From Candidatus Rhodoferax odensensis (GTDB taxonomy: Bacteria > Pseudomonadota > Gammaproteobacteria > Burkholderiales > Burkholderiaceae_C): a stretch of 64,000 nt of DNA. The notes under the pieces were generated by a model. That model had not been told where the DNA came from. It did no database searches and saw nothing but the letters and a program-made list of their open reading frames with translations. Both the position numbers and the translations under genes were made by a program. The first letter of the stretch is position 1. Every line of letters begins with the position of its first letter. The stretch is taken from NCBI GenBank assembly GCA_016718405.1, contig JADKDJ010000003.1, positions 502,734 through 566,733 on the forward strand. Reading direction: 5' to 3'. Of this stretch, positions 26,722 through 35,657 are shown piece after piece.

Positions 26722-27196
26722 GCGCCAACGCCGCCCCAAACTTGCTGCGCCGCACGCTGAAGTAGGCCTTGACGTTGCGTACGTTGGCATCGCTGGTGAA
26801 CAGCCGTTGCGCCAGCGCCAGGTAGTCGGGCATTTGGCGCGTGTGCACCACCAGCACGAAGTCCGGACCCGGTGACACGCGGTAGCACTGTTGCACCGCC
26901 GCGTCCGCCGCCACGCGCCGCTCAAACCCTTCCAGCGCCAGGTTGTCCTGACGGTCCAGGGTGATTTCCACAATCGCAGCCAGGCCGTGGCCGATCAAGG
27001 GCGCCAGCCGCTCGCCGTTGAGCACCGCGATCTGCCGCTCGATCAGGCCGGCATCGCGCAGGCGTTTGACCCGGCGCAGGCAAGTCGGGGCTGAGGTGTT
27101 GACCAGCTTGGCCAGCGCCTGGTTGCTTGCGGAGGCGTCATGTTGCAGGGCGTCAAGAATCCGGATGTCTACCGCGTCAATCGTGATTTGTTCCAT
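26699..27196 (-). CDS. Lrp/AsnC-family transcriptional regulator
   Basis: 165 residues. N-terminal HTH: IDAVDIRILDALQHDASASNQALAKL with recognition helix SAPTCLRRVKRLRDAGLIER; C-terminal RAM/AsnC effector domain: VEITLDRQ, VQQCYRVSPGPDFVLVVHTR and the closing FSVRRSKFG. Probably senses an amino acid and regulates a nearby or distant metabolic gene. It is divergent from glmS and its 3' end overlaps the kinase gene by 23 bp. Confidence 0.93.
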   Translation of the reverse strand: MEQITIDAVDIRILDALQHDASASNQALAKLVNTSAPTCLRRVKRLRDAGLIERQIAVLNGERLAPLIGHGLAAIVEITLDRQDNLALEGFERRVAADAAVQQCYRVSPGPDFVLVVHTRQMPDYLALAQRLFTSDANVRNVKAYFSVRRSKFGAALALSAPAAG

Positions 27197-27374
27197 AAAG
27201 TAGTACTAATTGAAGTAATCGTGCATGATTCGCAATGGATGGAATTATCTTTCAAATGCGTTGTGATTACGATCCCATTTTTCATGCTGCTCCTCCTACG
27301 ATTCGGTCCTCAACTTAACTAAGAGCTTTGCGGAGAGACCTTTAGCTCTGTCCTCAATTGATTAGGAGACATCT
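27197..27374. promoter_or_regulatory. divergent promoter region Lrp regulator / glmS
   Basis: 178 bp, visibly AT-richer than the surroundings. It holds an inverted pair AGAGCT (27322-27327) / AGCTCT (27344-27349), the similar strings TCCTCAACTTAACTAAG and TCCTCAATTGATTAGG, and the glmS ribosome-binding site AGGAG just before the ATG. Plausible site of Lrp action; not proven. Confidence 0.4.
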
Positions 27375-29291
27375 ATGTGCGGCATCGTCGGCGCGGTTTC
27401 TACCCGCAACATTGTTCCTATCCTGGTCCAGGGCCTGCAGCGCCTGGAGTACCGTGGCTACGACTCCTGTGGCGTGGCCGTTTACTCGGACGGCGCCAAC
27501 CCGTCTCACCCGGCGGGTTTGAGCCGCGCGCGCAGCACCTCACGCGTGGCCGAGCTGGCAGAGCAGGTAGCCACCGGCAGGCTGGAGGGCACCACCGGCA
27601 TCGCACACACCCGTTGGGCCACGCATGGCGCGCCGGCGGTGCACAACGCGCACCCGCACTTCAGCCACGGTCCTCAGGTCGGTAGCGCGGATGCGGCTGA
27701 GCGGCCCGGCCGCATCGCCCTGGTGCACAACGGCATCATCGAAAACCATGACGAGCTGCGTTCCCGGCTTCAGGCCAAGGGCTATGTGTTTGCCAGCCAG
27801 ACCGACACCGAAGTTATTGCGCACCTGGTGGACAGCCACTACAACGGCGATTTGCTCGAAGCCGTCAAGGCCTCACTGGGCCATTTGCACGGCGCCTACG
27901 CCATCGCGGTGTTCTGCAAGGACGAGCCGCATCGCCTGATTGGCGCGCGCGCCGGCTCGCCGCTAATTCTGGGCGTGGGCAAAGACGGGGGCGAACACTT
28001 TCTGGCCAGCGACGCGATGGCGCTGGCTGGTGTGACCGACCAGATCGTTTACCTGGAAGAAGGCGATCTGGTCGACGTGCAACTGGGCAAGTTCTGGGTG
28101 TTGGACAAAGCCTTTCGCCCGCTTGCCCCGGCGCAGCGCCCGGTCAAGACCGTGCAGGCGCACAGCGGCGCGGCCGAGTTGGGCCAGTACCGCCACTACA
28201 TGCAGAAAGAAATTTTCGAGCAGCCGCGCGCCATTGCGGACTCGCTCGAAGGCGTAGCGGCCATCGTGCCCGAGCTGTTTGACCACGCCACGCCCCGCAC
28301 GCCGGGCGACACCGCGCACCGCACCTTCGCCGAGATCGACTCGGTGCTGATCCTGGCCTGCGGCACCAGCTACTACAGCGGCTGCACTGCCAAGTATTGG
28401 CTGGAGAGCATCGCCAAGATCCCGACCCAGGTGGAAGTGGCCAGCGAGTACCGTTACCGCGACTCGGTGCCCAACCCCAAAACCCTGGTGGTCACCATCA
28501 CGCAGTCGGGCGAAACGGCCGACACGCTGGCCGCCCTGCGCCACGCGCAAGGCCTGGGCATGAGCCACACCCTGACCATCTGCAACGTCGCGACCAGCGC
28601 CATGGTGCGAGAGTGCAAGCTGGCCTACATCACCCGCGCCGGGGTCGAGATCGGCGTGGCCTCCACCAAGGCCTTCACCACGCAACTGGTGGGGCTGTTC
28701 TTGCTGACGCTGGCACTGGCGCAGGCCAAGGGCCGGTTGACGCAAGAGCAGGAGGCCGAGCACCTCAAGGCGATGCGCCACTTGCCCGCCGCGCTGCAAA
28801 GCGTGCTGGCCTTGGAGCCGCAAATCATCAGCTGGGCCGATGACTTCGCGCGCATGGAAAACGCGCTGTTCCTGGGCCGTGGCTTGCACTATCCGATTGC
28901 CCTGGAAGGCGCGCTCAAGCTCAAGGAAATCAGCTACATCCACGCCGAGGCCTACCCGGCGGGCGAACTCAAACACGGGCCGCTGGCCCTGGTCACCAGT
29001 GCCATGCCGGTGGTGACCGTGGCGCCCAACGACGCGCTGCTGGAAAAGCTCAAGAGCAACATGCACGAAGTGCGTGCGCGCGGCGGCGTGTTGTATGTGC
29101 TGGCCGATGCTGACACCAAGATCGAAAGCGGCGAAGGCCTGCACGTCATTCGCATGCCCGAGCACTACGGCGCCCTGTCGCCGCTGCTGCACGTGGTGCC
29201 CTTGCAGCTACTGGCCTATCACACGGCCTGCGCCAAGGGCACGGATGTGGACAAACCGCGCAATCTTGCAAAGAGTGTGACCGTCGAATGA
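27375..29291 (+). CDS. glmS: glutamine--fructose-6-phosphate aminotransferase (isomerizing)
   Basis: 638 residues. First step of UDP-GlcNAc synthesis. N-terminal class II glutaminase with Cys2 nucleophile (MCGIVGAVS), RGYDSCG, HTRWATHG; then two SIS domains with CGTSYYSG, TQSGETADTLAAL and EGALKLKEISYIHAEA; ends KSVTVE. It is somewhat longer than the ~610 usual, with extra residues in the glutaminase part (SDGANPSHPAG and DAAERPGR loops). Start has AGGAG at a good distance. The 3' end overlaps the MATE gene by 4 bp. Confidence 0.97.
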   Translation: MCGIVGAVSTRNIVPILVQGLQRLEYRGYDSCGVAVYSDGANPSHPAGLSRARSTSRVAELAEQVATGRLEGTTGIAHTRWATHGAPAVHNAHPHFSHGPQVGSADAAERPGRIALVHNGIIENHDELRSRLQAKGYVFASQTDTEVIAHLVDSHYNGDLLEAVKASLGHLHGAYAIAVFCKDEPHRLIGARAGSPLILGVGKDGGEHFLASDAMALAGVTDQIVYLEEGDLVDVQLGKFWVLDKAFRPLAPAQRPVKTVQAHSGAAELGQYRHYMQKEIFEQPRAIADSLEGVAAIVPELFDHATPRTPGDTAHRTFAEIDSVLILACGTSYYSGCTAKYWLESIAKIPTQVEVASEYRYRDSVPNPKTLVVTITQSGETADTLAALRHAQGLGMSHTLTICNVATSAMVRECKLAYITRAGVEIGVASTKAFTTQLVGLFLLTLALAQAKGRLTQEQEAEHLKAMRHLPAALQSVLALEPQIISWADDFARMENALFLGRGLHYPIALEGALKLKEISYIHAEAYPAGELKHGPLALVTSAMPVVTVAPNDALLEKLKSNMHEVRARGGVLYVLADADTKIESGEGLHVIRMPEHYGALSPLLHVVPLQLLAYHTACAKGTDVDKPRNLAKSVTVE

Positions 29292-30694
29292 CGGTTGCTC
29301 CTGAGCCTACTCCCACGCTGTGGGCCGAGCTGCGCGCCGCACTGCGCGGCACCGGGGCCGACTACACGCGCATCCCCTTGAAGCGCGCGGTGTTCCTGCT
29401 CGCCATCCCGATGATGCTGGAGCTGGTGCTCGAGTCGACGTTCGCCGTGGTGGACATCTTCTTCGTTGCCAAGCTCGGGGCTTCGGCGGTGGCCACGGTC
29501 GGGCTGACGGAAACCTATCTCTTCTTGCTCTACTCGGTGGCGATGGGTCTGGCGATGGCGGTGACCGCTGTCGTCGCGCGGCGTGTGGGCGAACAACGGG
29601 GCGACGAAGCGGCGTTGTCTGCGGTGCAGACGATCTGGCTGGCTGTGCTGATTTCGCTGCCCGTCGCGATGGCCGGCATCTTCTGGGCCAAGGACCTGCT
29701 GCGCCTGATGGGCGCCGACGCCTGGACCATCCAAAACGGCTACCGCTACATGCAGTGGATGCTGGGCGGCAACGTCGTGATCCTGCTGCTGTTTGTCATC
29801 AACGCCATCTTTCGCGGCGCGGGCGATGCCGCCAAGGCGATGCACGTGCTGTGGGTTGCCAATGCGCTGAACATCGTGCTCGACCCCTTGCTGATCTTCG
29901 GCTTTGGTGCGATTCCGGCGATGGGCGTTGAGGGCGCGGCGATCGCCACCAACATCGGCCGCGGCGCCGGCGTGCTGATGCAGTTGTGGATACTGTTGCG
30001 CGGCAGCGAACACCTGCGCATCGTGCGCGCCAGCCTGCGCTGGCATGGCGCGACGATGCTGCACATCGCGCGCACGTCGCTGGGCGGCATCGGCCAGATG
30101 ATCGTGGCGATGACGGCCTGGATCTTTCTCATGCGGATTCTGGCCAGCCTCTCGACCGAGGCCGTGGCGGGCGCGACGATCGCGATCCGGGTCATGATGT
30201 TCACGCTGATGCCTGCCTGGGGCATGTCGAACGCGGCGGCCACCCTGGTCGGGCAGAACCTCGGCGCGGGCGAACCGGCGCGCGCCGAAGCGGCGGTTTG
30301 GCGCATCGGCTGGATGAACATGAGCTTCACCCTGGCGGTGTCCGTGGCGTTCTACTTCTGGCACGACCCGATCGTGGGCCTGTTCACCGACGACGTGGCG
30401 GTCATTGCCATCGGCGGCGAATGGCTCTCGATCCTGGCGTACTCGTACTTTGTCTACGGCTGGTGGATGGTGGCGGTGCAGGCTTTCAACGGCGCAGGCG
30501 ACACCATGACACCGACGTGGATCAACCTTGTGTTCTTCTGGTTGATCCAGATTCCGCTGGCCTGGGCGTTGGCCTTGCCGCTGGGATGGGCGCACTCCGG
30601 CGTCTTCTGGGGCGTCTTCGTCTCGGAGACTGCCGTGGGCGTGTTTACGCTGTGGCTGTTCTCGCGTGGGCGGTGGAAGGTGGCGAAGGTTTAG
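29288..30694 (+). CDS. MATE-family efflux transporter
   Basis: 468 residues, twelve predicted membrane helices in two pseudo-repeats. Typical MATE features: LAIPMMLELVLESTFAVVD at the first helix, VGLTETYLFLLYSVAMGL, and repeat two with TLVGQNLGAGEPARAEAA, the conserved QNLGAG motif. Exports cationic compounds using Na+ or H+. ATG overlaps the glmS stop (ATGA). Confidence 0.93.
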   Translation: MTVAPEPTPTLWAELRAALRGTGADYTRIPLKRAVFLLAIPMMLELVLESTFAVVDIFFVAKLGASAVATVGLTETYLFLLYSVAMGLAMAVTAVVARRVGEQRGDEAALSAVQTIWLAVLISLPVAMAGIFWAKDLLRLMGADAWTIQNGYRYMQWMLGGNVVILLLFVINAIFRGAGDAAKAMHVLWVANALNIVLDPLLIFGFGAIPAMGVEGAAIATNIGRGAGVLMQLWILLRGSEHLRIVRASLRWHGATMLHIARTSLGGIGQMIVAMTAWIFLMRILASLSTEAVAGATIAIRVMMFTLMPAWGMSNAAATLVGQNLGAGEPARAEAAVWRIGWMNMSFTLAVSVAFYFWHDPIVGLFTDDVAVIAIGGEWLSILAYSYFVYGWWMVAVQAFNGAGDTMTPTWINLVFFWLIQIPLAWALALPLGWAHSGVFWGVFVSETAVGVFTLWLFSRGRWKVAKV

Positions 30695-30762
30695 CGTCGT
30701 TGCTCTCGGTTGTTAGTATGGTGAGAGGGCGCATCACTCTAATCAACCCGAACAGGTATCCC

Positions 30763-31662
30763 GTGAGACAAACTATCCCCATCCGGTATGTCAGCCCGGT
30801 GTTTCGACCGCCCAGCGAAGGGCAATCCCTGATCCTGCCCGTCACCAACGGCTGTTCGTGGAATAAGTGCACCTATTGCGAGATGTACTCCGAGCCGCAG
30901 AAGAAGTTCCAGCTTCGCGAGGAACAGGAAACGCTGGACTCCATTCGCCGGTGCGGCGAACAGTTCCCCCACCAGGTTCAACGGGTTTTTTTGGGTGATG
31001 GCGATGCCATGGTTCTGTCGACCCGTCGGCTCATGACGCTGCTGGCAGCCATCAAGGAGCATCTGCCCGCCGTTCGCCGGATATCAAGCTATTGTCTGCC
31101 GCGCAATGTGCGCAACAAGACCGTCGCAGAGCTGACGGAGTTGCGGACGGCGGGTCTTTCGCTGGCCTACATAGGGGCAGAGTCTGGCGATGAAGAAGTG
31201 CTGTTGAGGGTCAACAAGGGGGAGACCTTTGAATCCACGCGGGACGCCTTGGACAAGTTGGGAGCGGCCGGCATCACGCGATCAGTCATGCTGCTCAACG
31301 GTTTGGGCGGGCGGGGTCTGGCCAAGCAGCACGCTGCCAACTCTGCGCGGCTGGCCAATTTGACCCAACCCGAGTTCCTGGCCACCTTGGTGGTCAGTTT
31401 CCCACACGGGGAGGAGAGGTTCCGGCAAGGCTTTCCGACCTGGGAACCGCTCAATCAGCGCGAGATGTTTCTGGAGATTGAGCAGTTGCTACAAGGCCTG
31501 GAACTGAAAAGAACAGTCTTTCGCAGCGACCACGCGTCCAACTGGCTGGTGCTCAAAGGCACTCTGGGTGCAGAAAAGAGCCGATTGCTGGCCGAAGTCC
31601 GTGCAGCCATCGAACACCCCCAGTCCGCAAAGCTTCGCAGCGATTGGGAACGGGCACTGTGA
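30763..31662 (+). CDS. radical SAM protein of unknown substrate
   Basis: 299 residues from GTG 30763, chosen because the mature family start is PIRYVSPVFRPPSEGQSLIL; an ATG at 30718 is in frame. Cluster motif CSWNKCTYC (C-X4-C-X2-C), then SAM-binding GDGDAM and AYIGAESGDEEVLLRVNKGET, a TIM-barrel segment like that of HemN/Elp3-type enzymes. The C-terminal TVFRSDHASNWLVLKGTL is found in the uncharacterised group with GCS-N-CTFC-MY signatures. No partner gene is evident. Confidence 0.85.
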   Translation: MRQTIPIRYVSPVFRPPSEGQSLILPVTNGCSWNKCTYCEMYSEPQKKFQLREEQETLDSIRRCGEQFPHQVQRVFLGDGDAMVLSTRRLMTLLAAIKEHLPAVRRISSYCLPRNVRNKTVAELTELRTAGLSLAYIGAESGDEEVLLRVNKGETFESTRDALDKLGAAGITRSVMLLNGLGGRGLAKQHAANSARLANLTQPEFLATLVVSFPHGEERFRQGFPTWEPLNQREMFLEIEQLLQGLELKRTVFRSDHASNWLVLKGTLGAEKSRLLAEVRAAIEHPQSAKLRSDWERAL

Positions 31663-31690
31663 CGGCTGGGTCGACCTGACTTGAGTCCAG

Positions 31691-31727
31691 ATCCCGGGGC
31701 TCGGGATGGATGGTGCTCCCTTTTTTT
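31691..31727 (+). terminator. possible terminator after the radical SAM gene
   Basis: ATCCCG-GGGCT-CGGGAT (31691-31707) followed after 13 bases by seven Ts (31721-31727); the T-run is itself the loop of TGCTCC/GGAGCA. Not canonical spacing. Confidence 0.35.
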
Positions 31728-32115
31728 GGAGCAGTGCGGCTGGCCGGTGCAACTAGCATGAGCTGCCGCACGCCATGCACTACCTCGGGGGCATTTCACA
31801 TAGCACCAACTGACGTGTGTTCTGTCGACATCAGCCGCGGTTGCTGGTCGAGTTTGTGATGCAGAACCCGAGTGCCTGGCGCTACGTCCTGTGGCACGCC
31901 TTCGGACACGGGCGTGCGGCAGTCCGCAGCACTTGAGACGACGGCGTCGCGACTGCGGTGCCTTCACGAGGTTGGTAACGACTGATCGGGGCCACGGCAA
32001 AGCTAGTGCAGTGTTGCGCACTTGATGGAATAAATCTAACCGGTAGACTTTTCTCCAAGGCTAGGCGCAAAAGTAGGTTCGTGCAGCTCCCGTTGCCGGG
32101 TTGGCGCGTGTGCCT

Positions 32116-32189
32116 GCCGTGACGAGGCTGGCCGTGGCCCTCATGGTGCGGGTACGCACAAATCGGTCCCCGGCCAGCCTCGTCACGGC
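32116..32189 (+). repeat. long perfect inverted repeat, hairpin 1
   Basis: 19-bp arms GCCGTGACGAGGCTGGCCG (32116-32134) and exact reverse complement (32171-32189) around a 36-nt loop. The loop contains a 30-nt core (32137-32166) with an inner mini-hairpin GTGCG-GGTA-CGCAC. The same core occurs inverted in hairpin 2. Confidence 0.9.
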
Positions 32190-32306
32190 GAGTCGAAAAG
32201 GCATGGCGCGCGCAGGGTCATGAGCGCTCAATGCTGGCGGCAGCAGTAGTGGCGACAATTCTGGTTTCAAACCTGGTTTTGAGGTAAGGCCGCACCAGAT
32301 TCGCAA

Positions 32307-32388
32307 GCTCGCCGCGACGCCAGAGCCGGTAGCCCGATTTGTGCGTACCCGCACCATGAGGGCTGCCGGCTCTGGCGTCGCGGCGAGC
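32307..32388 (-). repeat. long perfect inverted repeat, hairpin 2
   Basis: 23-bp perfect arms (32307-32329 and 32366-32388; left arm begins GCTCGCCGCGACGCC) around a 36-nt loop, extended inward by five more pairs (AGCCC/GGGCT) after one mismatch. The loop contains the exact reverse complement of the 30-nt core of hairpin 1. The arms are unrelated to those of hairpin 1. Confidence 0.9.
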
Positions 32389-32560
32389 GTCCCGCAGGCA
32401 AAGTGCGACCCTGAACGAACTATCGGGCAGACTGGATCGCACCTATTGCGTCAACTGGTAGCTTCGGAGATTTGTCTGTCATAGATCGTCGTGCGACTGC
32501 GCTTGACGGCTTGCCGGCAATCGACACGGTTATATGCTCCAGATAGCGCGCAACACTGCA

Positions 32561-33541
32561 CTAGGGTGCGCGCAGGACCTCGGTGCGCGGATGGAAGGCA
32601 ACCCATGCGAACCAGAAGGCCATCACGCTGGGTACAGGCCTGCCGCTGGCATCGACCACCTCGGCCGTGCCATGGGCCGCGTCGTAGCGCACGCGCAGGC
32701 TCTTGCCGCCGACACTGTCGAGCAGTTCGCCCTTGGCATCGACGCGCCGCGCCAGCACACTGAACGGATAGGCCTTGGTGCGGCCGCCCACCTCCACGCC
32801 CAGCACCCATTCCTTCAAGGGAAAGCGGTCGTCGCGGTGCTGCACGTCAAACATCAAGCTCTGTACCCGGTCGTAACCGGCGTAGGGGTCGCGCCCGTAG
32901 TCACGCGCGAAGCCGGTGTCCGTCGACAGCACCTGCGTGGCCGGATGACGGCGCCGCCAGTCGGCCCAGGTTGTGTGCGTCAGTGCCACCGCCACAAGCT
33001 TGCTGCCCTTTGCGGGGCCGCTGATCGCAACTTGCAGGATCTGTGACCACAGCGACTGGGTCTTGCGGTCGTACAAGAGCACGTCGCTGTTGTAGAGCAG
33101 CCCAGAGACGCCAAAGCCCAGTGCCCCCGCTGTGCTGCCGGCCTCGAAAGCCATGCCCGTGCCGCACAGTGGGCAGTAGGTGACGGCGATGTCAACCTCG
33201 CCGAAGCGGTCATTGACGACCTCGTGCCAGTTCAGTATGCGCACCGGATAGGCGCGCGCGATGCCGGCCAGGGTCACGCCGAGCACACGGTCGCTATCGG
33301 CCAGAGCCGCCTGGGTGGCGGCCAAGAACTTCGGTCGGTCGATGGCCGCAATGCCGTCCTTGGGCGGGCCACCCCGCTGAATGGCCAGCCTCGAAATGCT
33401 TGAGTTCGACACGTCGAAGCCATTGAAGAGGGCCGGGTCCGATTCGATGGCCTGCGACCTCACCACGGCCGTCGCCAGAACCAGGGTCAGCAGCATCAGC
33501 GTGGCATTGACCGCTGGGCTGGCGAGTGCGCGCAGTGACAT
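32561..33541 (-). CDS. DUF3179 domain-containing secreted protein
   Basis: 326 residues from ATG 33541, which has AAGGAGA upstream and opens a signal peptide (ALASPAVNATLMLLTLVLATAV). DUF3179 features: GVTLAGIARAYPVRILNWHEVVND, the CXXC-type YCPLCGTGMAF, LYNSDVLLYDR, LWSQ and DYGRDPYAGYD. Function unknown; the conserved cysteines and histidine suggest metal or redox chemistry outside the cytoplasm. It is the proximal gene to the hairpin region (its 3' end). Confidence 0.9.
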   Translation of the reverse strand: MSLRALASPAVNATLMLLTLVLATAVVRSQAIESDPALFNGFDVSNSSISRLAIQRGGPPKDGIAAIDRPKFLAATQAALADSDRVLGVTLAGIARAYPVRILNWHEVVNDRFGEVDIAVTYCPLCGTGMAFEAGSTAGALGFGVSGLLYNSDVLLYDRKTQSLWSQILQVAISGPAKGSKLVAVALTHTTWADWRRRHPATQVLSTDTGFARDYGRDPYAGYDRVQSLMFDVQHRDDRFPLKEWVLGVEVGGRTKAYPFSVLARRVDAKGELLDSVGGKSLRVRYDAAHGTAEVVDASGRPVPSVMAFWFAWVAFHPRTEVLRAP

Positions 33542-33696
33542 AGCAAGTCTCCTTGTCGCGGCGACGCATATCCAGGCATTCAAAGATCTGTGTGACCAGC
33601 ACCCCGTCGTGCTCGCAGGCCCTGGTGCGCCGCCTGACGCATTGGTCGCCCGGCAGATGGGATGTCTTACACCTGCCCAAGCTGTCCAGGGGACGG

Positions 33697-34173
33697 CTAG
33701 TAGCGGTACGGATTATTCGGGCGCCGGTCGTAGCGGTTGGGAACGCCGTCACCGTCGCGATCGCGGTCGTACTGGTTTGGAATGCCATCGCGGTCGAAGT
33801 CGCGATAGGGGCCGTGGTATTGCCCATGGCGCCCATGGTGTCGACGACTGTCTGGATCGTAGATGTTGACAACACCGTCGTGATCGCGATCGCCATAGGG
33901 GCCCCGGTGTTCCCAGTAGTGCCTGTCATGGCGACCGTAGTGGCTTGACGGATACCGGTACACCGGCACGGGCTCCACGTACACCGGGCGAGGCGCCGGG
34001 TAGACCACCCGGGGTGGCACATACACAGGGGCCGGCTGCACGTAGTAGCCGGGCGAGTGCACGCCGATGGACAGGTACACGTCGCTGCGCGCGTGCGCTG
34101 TTGAAGTCGTCGCGAAAACGCCCAGCGTGAGCGCGACAGCTGCGAGAGAGCGAGCGGAAATTAGACGTTTCAT
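33697..34173 (-). CDS. secreted thrombospondin type 3 repeat-like protein
   Basis: 158 residues from ATG 34173 (AAGGAG upstream); signal peptide ending near AHA. A Pro/Tyr/Val-rich segment (YVQPAPVYVPPRVVYPAPRP) is followed by His/Arg/Tyr-rich sequence and Asp-rich calcium-loop-like units: DRDHDGVVNIYD, DFDRDGIPNQYDRDRDGDGVPNRYD. These match thrombospondin type 3 / TSP3 calcium-binding repeats. Probably periplasmic or surface, calcium-stabilised. 155 bp separates it from the DUF3179 gene on the same strand. Confidence 0.75.
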   Translation of the reverse strand: MKRLISARSLAAVALTLGVFATTSTAHARSDVYLSIGVHSPGYYVQPAPVYVPPRVVYPAPRPVYVEPVPVYRYPSSHYGRHDRHYWEHRGPYGDRDHDGVVNIYDPDSRRHHGRHGQYHGPYRDFDRDGIPNQYDRDRDGDGVPNRYDRRPNNPYRY

Positions 34174-34369
34174 GAGGGCTCCTTGGGTTGGCATGGGTCG
34201 CATCTTGCTCGGCAGTGGATGAACGCAAGCTGAACCAACTCAAGATAATTTGCGGGCGTATTGACAAGCGCGCCATGCCAACGCCTGGGGACGAGGCCGC
34301 GTCAGCACGATAACGGGCAGATAACAGGCAGACAACGGGCAAATTTCCGACGGGGATTAAAATGGCGAC

Positions 34370-34588
34370 ATGTCCAAACCAGTCACCAAGACCAAAATCC
34401 TCGACGATGGGCTGCGCTACCAATCGAAGGCGAGCGGCTCCCCGTTCAACCTGGTCGCGCCCTTTAATACCTCGACGATGTCATGTTTCCTGTGCGGAAA
34501 GCACCGTGTGCGTTCGACCATGACGACACGCAAGTTCATCGGGAAATCCCAAGTCGTTTGCGCGCCCTCCTGCAAAACCGCGTCCTAG
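34370..34588 (+). CDS. small CXXC protein, unknown function
   Basis: 72 residues with MSCFLCGKHRVRSTMTTRKFIGKSQ... and a closing VCAPSC: two cysteine pairs (CFLC and CAPSC) that could bind one zinc. No signal peptide. Codon use looks normal for the window, and it fits the gap between divergent neighbours. I cannot assign a family. Confidence 0.6.
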   Translation: MSKPVTKTKILDDGLRYQSKASGSPFNLVAPFNTSTMSCFLCGKHRVRSTMTTRKFIGKSQVVCAPSCKTAS

Positions 34589-34607
34589 ACGCGTAGGGGC
34601 GCAAGCA

Positions 34608-34829
34608 TCAGGCCGAACTGGCGGCTTTCTTCAAGATCGCGTAGATCTGGTCCTTGAGCTGCAGCTTTTCCTTCTTGAGGGTTTCAATATCCTCATGGGT
34701 GCCAGTCTCGATGCGTGCCTCCATGTTCTTGACCTTCTGGTCCACCGCATTGTGCTGATCGAACAGGCGGCTGAAATGGTGATCGGTGGTCTTCAGTTTC
34801 GAAATGAGATCGCGGTACTCAGGAAACAT
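34608..34829 (-). CDS. YdcH-like DUF465 protein
   Basis: 73 residues: PEYRDLISKLKTTDHHFSRLFDQHNAVDQKV, then an Glu/Lys-rich helix and LKKEKLQLKDQIYAIL. This is the whole DUF465 pattern (two helices, HF-RL-D-H-LD, LKKEKL-LKD). Small cytoplasmic protein of unknown role, widespread in Proteobacteria. Start has AAGGAGTTCCC upstream. Confidence 0.93.
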   Translation of the reverse strand: MFPEYRDLISKLKTTDHHFSRLFDQHNAVDQKVKNMEARIETGTHEDIETLKKEKLQLKDQIYAILKKAASSA

Positions 34830-34960
34830 GGGAACTCCTTGAAAGGGTCTGGAAAATCGCGTGGCTGCGTGCCACGCATGCCTACATGGTAATTCAGAGC
34901 GGTTGGCAAATGCGGCGCTGGCATGGCAAGATCAGCCTTCTTCAACCCGCGGAGACCAAC

Positions 34961-35521
34961 ATGGAACGCTTCTTGATAGCCGCTGCCTTGATCGGCGGCG
35001 CCTCGCTCGCCCAAGCGGGCGGCTTCCGTCTGTCCAGCCCCGACATCAAGGCCGGCGGCGCGATCGACAAGAAGTTCGAGTTCAACGGCTTCGGCTGTGC
35101 CGGCGAGAACAAGTCTCCGGTGCTGAAGTGGAGCGGCGCGCCCAAAGATGCCAAGAGTTTCGCCGTCACCATGTACGACCCCGACGCGCCCACCGGCTCG
35201 GGCTGGTGGCACTGGTCGGTGATCAACATCCCCGGCAGCGTCACCGAGCTCGCGGCGGATGCGGGCGCAGTCGGTGGAGCCAATCTGCCCAAGGGCGCCA
35301 GTCACGTGCGTGTTGACTTTGGCACTGCCGGTTGGGGCGGCGTGTGCCCGCCGCAGGGCGACCCCCCTCACCGATACATTTTTACCGTGCACGCGCTCAA
35401 GACCGACAAACTGGACATCCCGGCTGATGCAACGGCGGCACTTGCGGGCTTTATGGTCAATGCCAATTCGATTGGCAAAGCCAGCTTTACTGCCAAGTAC
35501 GGCCGGCCGAAGGCTAAGTGA
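34961..35521 (+). CDS. YbhB/YbcL family Raf-kinase-inhibitor-like protein
   Basis: 186 residues with a signal peptide (LIAAALIGGASLAQA). PEBP fold: NKSPVLKWSGAPKDAKSFAVTMYDPDAPTGSGWWHWSVINIP (quoted in part: DPDAPTGSG and WHWSV are the ligand-pocket motifs) and GVCPPQGDPPHRYIFTVHAL. Bacterial members are periplasmic; their ligand is not established. Confidence 0.93.
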   Translation: MERFLIAAALIGGASLAQAGGFRLSSPDIKAGGAIDKKFEFNGFGCAGENKSPVLKWSGAPKDAKSFAVTMYDPDAPTGSGWWHWSVINIPGSVTELAADAGAVGGANLPKGASHVRVDFGTAGWGGVCPPQGDPPHRYIFTVHALKTDKLDIPADATAALAGFMVNANSIGKASFTAKYGRPKAK

Positions 35522-35657
35522 CTGGCTTGCAGCGAGCCGCGTTTGCGAACCCGCGGGGGCCATCACACGCGCGGCGGCGCGCATGCCTCGGTGTAGCGCC
35601 CAACGATTCGCCCAGTTCTGGTATGGTGAGGTGAAATCGAGAAGTGACGACCTGTCG

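Larger units (their letters stand above)
31663..32560. other. gene-poor region carrying two same-loop hairpins
   Basis: About 900 bp with no frame I can assign. Short frames on both strands have no recognisable composition or motifs. It holds the possible terminator at the left and the two long inverted repeats at 32116-32189 and 32307-32388. It may be remnant DNA or a non-coding element. Confidence 0.6.

Noticed and set aside
29219..30595. 458-codon open frame on the minus strand
   Set aside because: Exactly antisense to the MATE transporter, composed of His/Arg/Gln-rich low-similarity sequence; a shadow of high-GC codon bias.
32116..32388. integron attC sites or a REP/BIME pair
   Set aside because: No RYYYAAC/GTTRRRY ends, and the conserved part is the loop, not the stem.
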